A stretch of 11,437 bases of DNA from Bacillota bacterium (GTDB lineage Bacteria; Bacillota_H; UBA994; UBA5500). Location of the stretch: assembly GCA_012727835.1 (NCBI GenBank), contig JAAYGE010000016.1, forward strand, positions 1-11,437, in the 5' to 3' direction. The notes under the pieces are model-generated. The model ran no database searches and was not told where the DNA came from. It worked only from the letters and a program-made list of their open reading frames with translations. A program made the position numbers and the translations under genes. This document shows, piece by piece, positions 7,436-11,437 of this stretch. Positions within the stretch are counted from its first letter, which is position 1. Every line of letters begins with the position of its first letter.

Positions 7436-7440
7436 TAAGC
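7425..7440. promoter_or_regulatory. 16-bp palindrome, possible operator
   Basis: GCTTAGC-TG-GCTAAGC has perfect 7-bp arms, overlaps the second direct repeat and lies 79 bp ahead of the ATG at 7519. The size and position suit a dimeric repressor site; the two-base centre makes an RNA hairpin unlikely. Confidence 0.4.
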
Positions 7441-7518
7441 AAAAGTGGGCCAGTACGGCCTATCACTGACGGTCAATGAATACCATTGTTAGGAAAGGAA
7501 GACTTAAGGGGTGAGAGA

Positions 7519-7884
7519 ATGAAAATGTGGTATGAAACAGCCCGTCGCGCCCGCGGCCTTTATGAGATGGGCCAGGGCATAAACGATGCCTACCAGCAGC
7601 ACCGTACCTGGATGATAGAGAATTGGCCTTGCCAGGAGAAAATGATCGTGGTCCCAGATAAGGATGGAGACATTCTGGTGGAACTACAACAGCGAATCAA
7701 ATACGCCGATTTCAAAGAGGCAGAAATTCGGCGGCGCCTAGGAGACATTGCCTTTCTGAACCTGGTGTCCATCAATCCGGACAAGTTCCGGGCAGCTATC
7801 GAGCAAGGTATTATCACCGAGCAGGCCCTGCACGGGTTGTTCAAGAAGACGGATACTTCTTCGCTTATTATCCGGCGCAGGTGA
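7519..7884 (+). CDS. Small hypothetical protein
   Basis: 121 residues from ATG 7519, with AGGGGTG just upstream; an in-frame TTG at 7486 is less likely. I do not recognise the family. The protein is soluble, basic and mostly helical: residues 1-35 are helical with several arginines, 41-60 read KMIVVPDKDGDILVELQQRI and look like a short beta hairpin, and 65-110 are helical (EIRRRLGDIAFLN, KFRAAIEQGIITEQALHGLF). It ends in a basic IIRRR. The single cysteine is C38. No signal peptide or membrane segment. It is the first of two small genes on this strand, 112 nt ahead of the next. Confidence 0.7.
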   Translation: MKMWYETARRARGLYEMGQGINDAYQQHRTWMIENWPCQEKMIVVPDKDGDILVELQQRIKYADFKEAEIRRRLGDIAFLNLVSINPDKFRAAIEQGIITEQALHGLFKKTDTSSLIIRRR

Positions 7885-7996
7885 GGCCTCTCTTCCCCTT
7901 CTGGCCGCATTTATACTAGGGCTCCAATTATTGAATATTTTGCCTTCCGAGGGGAACGTTAGACTCGAAAGCACCCGAGGGAAGGAGTAGCAGCAC

Positions 7997-8233
7997 ATGA
8001 AATATTGGCGAAGGTTCTGGCGACGGAAACCTAAAATAGATCTTACCAATATCGTTTTGCTGCTATTAATTATTACATTCATTCGGACCTTCTTGCTGGA
8101 GCTTACTATAATTTGGGCGCTAGCACTCATCATTTGGATCGGGTGGAGCCTGCGCAGACGCTACCTTTTGCGGTGGCTTGACCCAAAAGGGAAAGATGAA
8201 CTGAAGCGCCTTCAGACAAAAAGACCTGCGTGA
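7997..8233 (+). CDS. Small membrane protein, unknown function
   Basis: 78 residues, ATG with AAGGAG 9 nt upstream. The N-terminus is very basic (MKYWRRFWRRKPK), followed by a hydrophobic hairpin at about 18-30 and 33-51, broken by R30 and E35, and then a basic tail (SLRRRYLLRW...KDELKRLQTKRPA). The charge pattern predicts both ends in the cytoplasm. No family recognised. The final codons and the stop lie inside a strong terminator hairpin, which fits a gene ending its transcript. Confidence 0.75.
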   Translation: MKYWRRFWRRKPKIDLTNIVLLLLIITFIRTFLLELTIIWALALIIWIGWSLRRRYLLRWLDPKGKDELKRLQTKRPA

Positions 8234-8247
8234 TGTTGCAGGTCTTT
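8220..8247 (+). terminator. Intrinsic terminator overlapping the end of the small membrane-protein gene
   Basis: AAAGACCTGC (8220-8229) and GCAGGTCTTT (8238-8247) form a perfect 10-bp stem with an 8-nt loop that contains the TGA stop. TTT ends the stem and AAATCTTTG follows. Confidence 0.75.
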
Positions 8248-8272
8248 AAATCTTTGTTACGGTTACACCAGG

Positions 8273-8383
8273 TCAGGGAAAAGTCACGGTTTGAAAATAT
8301 TGGGCGAGTTCTTCAGGCTCATCTTTGAGACGCTCGTATTGTTCCAGGTCAGCCCTTACCAGGATCGCATGTAGATAATGCAT
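8273..8383 (-). CDS. 36-residue small ORF, unknown
   Basis: ATG at 8383 is preceded at 6 nt by GGAGGGG, one of the strongest ribosome binding sites in the window, and the frame closes with TGA at 8273. The peptide begins MHYLHAILVRADLEQYERLK and continues with an acidic helix-like part to QTVTFP. The composition looks protein-like, with no membrane segment. It lies downstream of the M29-like gene on the same strand. It could be a real small protein or the remnant of a larger one; no family recognised. Confidence 0.45.
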   Translation of the reverse strand: MHYLHAILVRADLEQYERLKDEPEELAQYFQTVTFP

Positions 8384-8554
8384 AATTTCCCCTCCTCCAT
8401 GTTCCGTGCGTGCGATTCTTACGCATCTTGCTCCATCATATAAGCTAGCCAATCATCAGTCCACGAAAAACCATATGTGCTCCTGCCATACTCATCTAGA
8501 AGAATGGTTCATCCTTCACACCCGATCAAAATCCAGGTAAGGTTATTACAATCT

Positions 8555-9564
8555 CTACTTCAGATCAGAGCTCTCGGGTGCGGCAATGCCCAGTGCATCA
8601 TAGCAAATCTTTCCGTTATCGAGAATCCGTTTTCCATCCACATCAATGGTGGCATCGCGCATGATAAGGTCATAATGGCAGGCGGCTTTTACTTTACCAC
8701 CGAGGGTTATGCTTGTGCCAATTCCTATATGTACCGATCCGAGAACCCCCTCGTCCTCCAGCATGAAACCGATAAACCTACAGGCCGGATTAAGCCCCAC
8801 ACCCATTTCTGCCACGTTGAATACGTTAGGGTCATTCTTAGCGTTCAAATCGTCTAGGAGCATTTTCGCTTGTCGACCACCTGCAATAGAGATAATCCTA
8901 CCCTTTTCTACTTTACAGATCACTGGTTCTTCTAGCAGACAATTCCTATGTAGGGAATTGAAGCATCGGCTACAATTACACCCTCTGCTGTATGCTCAAG
9001 AGGTGAAACGTTGGCTTCAATAGTTGGGATCGTGGAGAACTCCCCTTTCCCCACGATGCCACAAAGGGCGTTACCACGCCTACCGACAGCGGAGAAAGTT
9101 AGATCCGTGCCCATAGAAGTCTGCAAATGAACATGCTGCGCATCTTCCAACGCCTTAGCAACAGCTCGACAGGTGGGAGCGATAGCACGAAAATCTGCCT
9201 CCATACCCCCTTTGATCATCATCTCTTCACTAAACTGGGTCAGAACAAGACCACGAGCCCCGGCGGCAACTGCATCTTTAACCGCATGAGTGTGTGTAAT
9301 AGAACGGTTTACAACACAAAAGAAGACGTCGGTTTCCTTCATGGCAGCCGCTATGCTCGCTGGTGGCTCTTGCCCATCTTCCGTCCGTCCTACCATCACC
9401 GCCAGTGTCGGCTCTGCCCCAGCTGCACTAGCTGCATAGCAGATACTTTCAGCAATGCTCAGTTGGCTTCTCTCAGTTATCACCAGCACTTGTTCATGGG
9501 GCTGCACAGCGGCGCAGTTTTCCACCGCCGTTCTCGCACCTCTAGCCATCAGAAAGTTATTCAC
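8555..9564 (-). pseudogene. M29/NicX-like metalloprotein (leucyl aminopeptidase / dihydroxypyridine dioxygenase family), frameshifted
   Basis: GTG start at 9564 with GGAG 5 nt upstream. The first frame gives 210 residues and stops at 8932 just after ASIPYIGIVC; the adjacent frame continues LLEEPVICKVEKGRI and runs to TAG at 8555, for about 337 residues joined. The expected family junction is GIGLLEEPV, which one extra G in the ATTGTCTG stretch (about 8935-8943) would restore. The second part carries the conserved metal-site region: NPACRF, then FMLEDEGVLGSVHIGIG and GGKVKAACHYDLIM, with candidate ligands in EDE, the H of SVHI, and H-x-D of CHYD. The family includes M29-like aminopeptidases and ring-cleaving dioxygenases; substrate unknown. 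Either a recent pseudogene or a sequencing error. Confidence 0.78.
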
Positions 9565-9604
9565 CTAGTCTCCATCCTTTCAGAGCTACTCGTCCTCTAA
9601 CCTT

Positions 9605-9659
9605 CGGCATAAGACCGCATTATCCTGTTTAGAGGCCCGCTATGATATCGATTATGCCG
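9605..9659. repeat. 8-bp inverted repeat with long spacer
   Basis: CGGCATAA (9605-9612) and TTATGCCG (9652-9659) are perfectly complementary with a 39-nt spacer, in the 185-bp gap between 9565 and 9749. No gene is visible in this gap. Confidence 0.35.
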
Positions 9660-9749
9660 GTGGGCTCTATTTCTTGCGCGATTAGAGGGGTGTAGAAAGG
9701 GGCGGTTTCTGATAGGCAGATGCTTTGTTAGGATCTTTCTCTGCAGAGA

Positions 9750-10373
9750 CTATTCTTCGTACCGGTAAAAGGGTTTGCCTTTATAGGGCCCCCACTGGTA
9801 AATGCCGCTAGGCGGACGTCCATTGGGTACGGGGCTTACATAGGTCCGAGGCTCGAGATCAATATCGAATTCGCTCACCCTGTTGATAAATGCATCCAAC
9901 ACATCCAAGCCCATCAGCTGTATAACCAGCGGTTGGAAATAGTCGGCGAATAGGATATCTAGCATGGTGGTGTCAACATAGCCCGTTGATACACCTTGGT
10001 AAGAAGTAAGCCGCACCAAGGTGAGAGGGCCTAACTCATAAATTAGCAGGTAGGGTTCCTCGCCCACGCGAATTGTGGGGATACCGGTCCATTTAGCGAT
10101 ATCGGGCCAGGTTTTATCATCGTAGCGAAGAGCATAGCCGGTACAGGTGCTGTGCTGCTCAAACCAGCCCTTGCACTCCTCCGGGAACAACCGCTCGGTG
10201 GCTCGCAGATGTTCTTCTAGCTGGAAGCCACTCATGTTGATAACCTCATAGTATTTGCCTTCTAAGCTTAAGCAGGTGGTTTTTATGTTGCGGAGAGAAA
10301 CCTTGTCCCGTTCTAAGGACTTTTTCAAGAAGGGAATGATTTTAGCTCCTTCCGGCAGACTCAAACTTTTCAT
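9750..10373 (-). CDS. Hypothetical protein
   Basis: 207 residues from ATG 10373, chosen over the ATG at 10409 because AAAGGAGG lies 8 nt upstream. I do not recognise the family. It is soluble, with a mixed alpha/beta look: KIIPFLKKSLERDKV at 11-25, strand-like repeats at 100-125 (IPTIRVGEEPYLLIYELG), a hydrophobic helix at 137-162, and a proline- and tyrosine-rich tail with a GPYKGKPFYRYEE end. Three cysteines (C34, C67, C77) are spread out and form no obvious metal site. No signal peptide. It is divergent from the HMA selenoprotein gene and shares a 179-bp regulatory gap containing a palindromic repeat, so co-regulation is possible but unproven. Confidence 0.72.
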   Translation of the reverse strand: MKSLSLPEGAKIIPFLKKSLERDKVSLRNIKTTCLSLEGKYYEVINMSGFQLEEHLRATERLFPEECKGWFEQHSTCTGYALRYDDKTWPDIAKWTGIPTIRVGEEPYLLIYELGPLTLVRLTSYQGVSTGYVDTTMLDILFADYFQPLVIQLMGLDVLDAFINRVSEFDIDLEPRTYVSPVPNGRPPSGIYQWGPYKGKPFYRYEE

Positions 10374-10424
10374 AGGTACATCCTCCTTTGTTACTTGTTG
10401 GCAGGTCATCTCCCTATTTATAAA

Positions 10425-10447
10425 GGTACATAAACCGGCTATGTACC
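10425..10447. promoter_or_regulatory. Palindromic repeat GGTACATA-N7-TATGTACC, possible operator
   Basis: Perfect 8-bp inverted arms with a 7-nt centre, in the gap between divergent genes. A further GGTACAT stands at 10375-10381. The element overlaps the place where a minus-strand promoter would lie: TATAAA is the reverse complement of 10417-10422, just downstream. A regulator site or 5' leader hairpin of the gene at 9750-10373 is possible. Confidence 0.42.
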
Positions 10448-10490
10448 CACGCCTGGAGATAGATAATTTTATCGCAAGGCCCTATTTGGC

Positions 10491-10518
10491 TTTATTTCCC
10501 TGCAACATAAGCTATAAT
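10491..10518 (+). promoter_or_regulatory. Candidate promoter for the HMA selenoprotein gene
   Basis: A perfect TATAAT -10 box at 10513-10518 lies 34 bp before the ATG. A weak -35 (TTTATT, 10491-10496) is spaced by 16 bp. The predicted leader is short, about 28 nt. Confidence 0.5.
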
Positions 10519-10552
10519 TATAGGTAGACAAGTTCATCGGGGAGGTGAATTT

Positions 10553-10762
10553 ATGCAGCACATTACTTTGAGAGTGAGTGGTATGTCCTGAGGCCATTGT
10601 CGGCGAGCAGTTGTTCGCGCACTAACGGATCTAGACGGAGTTCATGAGGTGGACGTTAACTTGACCACTGGCCAGGTGCAGGTTCAGTATGAAGAAGGCA
10701 AGGTAACCCGGGATGCTATGGTGGCCGCTATTACCAACATCGGTTACATTGTAGAGAATTAA
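10553..10762 (+). CDS. Heavy-metal-associated (CopZ-like) metallochaperone, predicted selenoprotein (TGA = Sec at codon 13)
   Basis: 69 codons from ATG 10553 to TAA 10760-10762, with GGGGAGG 7 nt upstream. Read through the in-frame TGA at 10589-10591 the protein is a complete HMA domain of CopZ length. It opens MQHITLRVSGMS-U-GHC, where the family has GMxCxxC, then shows the usual helix, beta hairpin (VHEVDVNLTTGQVQVQYEEG), second helix and terminal IGYIVEN. Sec13 and C16 would form the metal-binding UxxC. Nothing else in the domain is broken. TGA is a plain stop in other genes here (ends at 3163, 7884, 8233, 8273), so general TGA reassignment is unlikely. Copper or another soft metal is the expected ligand by family. 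No metal ATPase, regulator or Sec machinery gene is in the window. A nonsense mutation at a cysteine codon is the alternative. Confidence 0.82.
10603..10618 (+). promoter_or_regulatory. Predicted bacterial SECIS hairpin
   Basis: GCGAGC (10603-10608) pairs with GTTCGC (10613-10618), including one G-U, around an AGTT loop. The loop starts 17 nt after the TGA and has G as its second base, fitting the known bacterial SECIS pattern (short apical loop with an early G, roughly 16-37 nt downstream). Two further pairs, TG (10599-10600) with AC... (10621-10622), extend it below a small internal loop. Confidence 0.72.
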
Positions 10763-10782
10763 AATGCGTCAGGATATATAGA

Positions 10783-10808
10783 GGGGCTGTTCGCAAGTGA
10801 ACAGCCCC
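10783..10808 (+). terminator. Terminator of the HMA selenoprotein gene
   Basis: GGGGCTGTTC and GAACAGCCCC form a perfect 10-bp stem with a 6-nt loop, 20 nt past the TAA. The tail GCAGTGTTTTC is only partly T-rich. Confidence 0.65.
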
Positions 10809-10905
10809 GCAGTGTTTTCGGGCCAAGGATCGGAACTATAAGCACTCCTCGCCTCTTTATATAAACTGAACTTATGATTAATCTCCCTTTCCTCTAGCAA
10901 AGACA

Positions 10906-10935
10906 TTGGTGGCACGGGCGAACCCGTGCCACTAA
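10906..10935 (-). terminator. Long-stem terminator of the jelly-roll repeat gene
   Basis: A 13-bp stem centred on GTGGCACGGG/CCCGTGCCAC with a 4-nt loop. On the minus strand the loop reads TTCG, a stable tetraloop sequence, and the hairpin begins 6 nt after the stop at 10942. The tail AATGTCTTTGC is a weak T-tract. Confidence 0.68.
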
Positions 10936-10941
10936 TGTTTT

Positions 10942-11437
10942 CTATAGCTGGGCGAAAACCACGTGATCCAGGATCAAAGCAGCATTCTCGGCACTAGGCA
11001 TCGTGAACTGAATCTTGGCCGCTGCCGTGCCGGGCGGCGCTGGTTCGGTAATGGCCGCGTAGACTAACCAGGTGGAGGTATCGGCCCCCGAATCGTCACC
11101 GCGGGCCACCAGGCCTAGCCCTGTCCCTATTTCCCTACCAAACCTATCTAACCATAGAACTTTTACTACTAAGGCCGCTTCCCCAAATTCCGCCAGTCTA
11201 CTCACCTTGAGAGCGAAGTTGAGCAGGTAGCAGCGACCGGCAGCCCGGGTCAGAGGAATCTGCTGCGCCAAAGAGGCGCCAAAGTTGGGCAAAGTAGCGA
11301 CCACGTTCCCCTCGTAAGCCGTATCCACATTAGCAGTACCGACGTTAACCGATTCCCAGCCATCAAGGTTATTCTCAAAGCTGGGGTTTTGCACCAGAAT
11401 GGACGTGCTGATTCTGGCAAACAGCACCTGGTCAATC
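10942..11437 (-). CDS. Protein with tandem jelly-roll (carbohydrate-binding-like) domains, C-terminal part
   Basis: The frame is open at the right window edge and ends with TAG at 10942; about 165 residues are visible. ILVQNPSFENNLDGWESV is the NPSFE...GW opening common to CBM-like and NTTRR-F1-type jelly-roll domains of Gram-positive surface or spore proteins. The domain closes with AALILDHVVFAQL. The first visible residues, IDQVLFARI, look like the same closing motif (compare LDHVVFAQL), so a previous copy of the domain of about 150 residues very probably lies just outside the window. An in-frame GTG at 11427 is therefore not the true start. Secretion or surface location is expected but the N-terminus is not visible. 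A strong terminator follows. Confidence 0.68.
   Translation of the reverse strand, partial: IDQVLFARISTSILVQNPSFENNLDGWESVNVGTANVDTAYEGNVVATLPNFGASLAQQIPLTRAAGRCYLLNFALKVSRLAEFGEAALVVKVLWLDRFGREIGTGLGLVARGDDSGADTSTWLVYAAITEPAPPGTAAAKIQFTMPSAENAALILDHVVFAQL

Noticed and set aside
8419..8505. Minus-strand open frame ending WTDDWLAYMMEQDA with protein-like composition
   Set aside because: No start codon with a ribosome binding site; the frame is only about 29 codons after a TGA, and no SECIS-like hairpin was evident, so it may be chance or a remnant.
10589..10591. TGA read as tryptophan (alternative genetic code)
   Set aside because: Other genes in the window end with TGA at sensible places, and Trp would not fit the metal-binding cysteine position.
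1..11437. CRISPR arrays, tRNA or rRNA genes, insertion sequences
   Set aside because: No regularly spaced repeats, no tRNA-like cloverleaf noticed and no transposase-like ORF or terminal inverted repeats seen by eye.

Overview
The window looks like an accessory stretch from an anaerobic, Firmicutes-type (clostridial) genome. The evidence is moderate G+C, strong AGGAGG-type ribosome binding sites at most genes, frequent GTG/TTG starts, a DUF438-hemerythrin-PAS protein, an M29/NicX-like protein and an apparent selenoprotein. This is an inference; no rRNA or other marker gene is present. Genes are mostly unrelated neighbours, with several broken ones.

Layout. Positions 1-370 (-) hold the N-terminal part of an ADP-ribosylglycohydrolase. 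Positions 487-957 (-) hold a shrunken AlkZ/YcaQ-like winged-helix protein. Positions 1030-3101 (-) form a two-gene unit: a PD-(D/E)XK-type protein followed by a frameshifted PGN_0703-like putative restriction endonuclease. Positions 3163-3471 (-) hold a TmrB-like P-loop protein with its middle missing. Positions 3652-4866 (-) encode a DUF438-hemerythrin-PAS sensor-like protein. Positions 5201-5551 (+) encode a GIY-YIG nuclease-domain protein. Positions 5632-7235 (-) are a two-gene membrane-protein unit (YdjM-like, then YaaW-like). Positions 7519-8233 (+) hold a small unknown protein and a small membrane protein. Positions 8273-9564 (-) contain a 36-codon ORF and a frameshifted M29/NicX-like metalloprotein. 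Positions 9750-10373 (-) encode an unknown protein, divergent from the gene at 10553-10762 (+). Positions 10942-11437 (-) are the C-terminal end of a protein with tandem jelly-roll-like domains.

The most striking item is at 10553-10762. It is a 69-residue heavy-metal-associated (CopZ-like) protein whose metal-binding CxxC motif reads UxxC because of an in-frame TGA (10589-10591). A compact hairpin begins 11 nt after the TGA and puts a G in the apical tetraloop, as expected of a bacterial SECIS element. Other genes here use TGA as a normal stop, so a selenocysteine-containing metallochaperone is the best reading. A nonsense mutation is the main alternative, because at least two and perhaps three other genes in the window carry single-base frameshifts and two carry apparent internal deletions.
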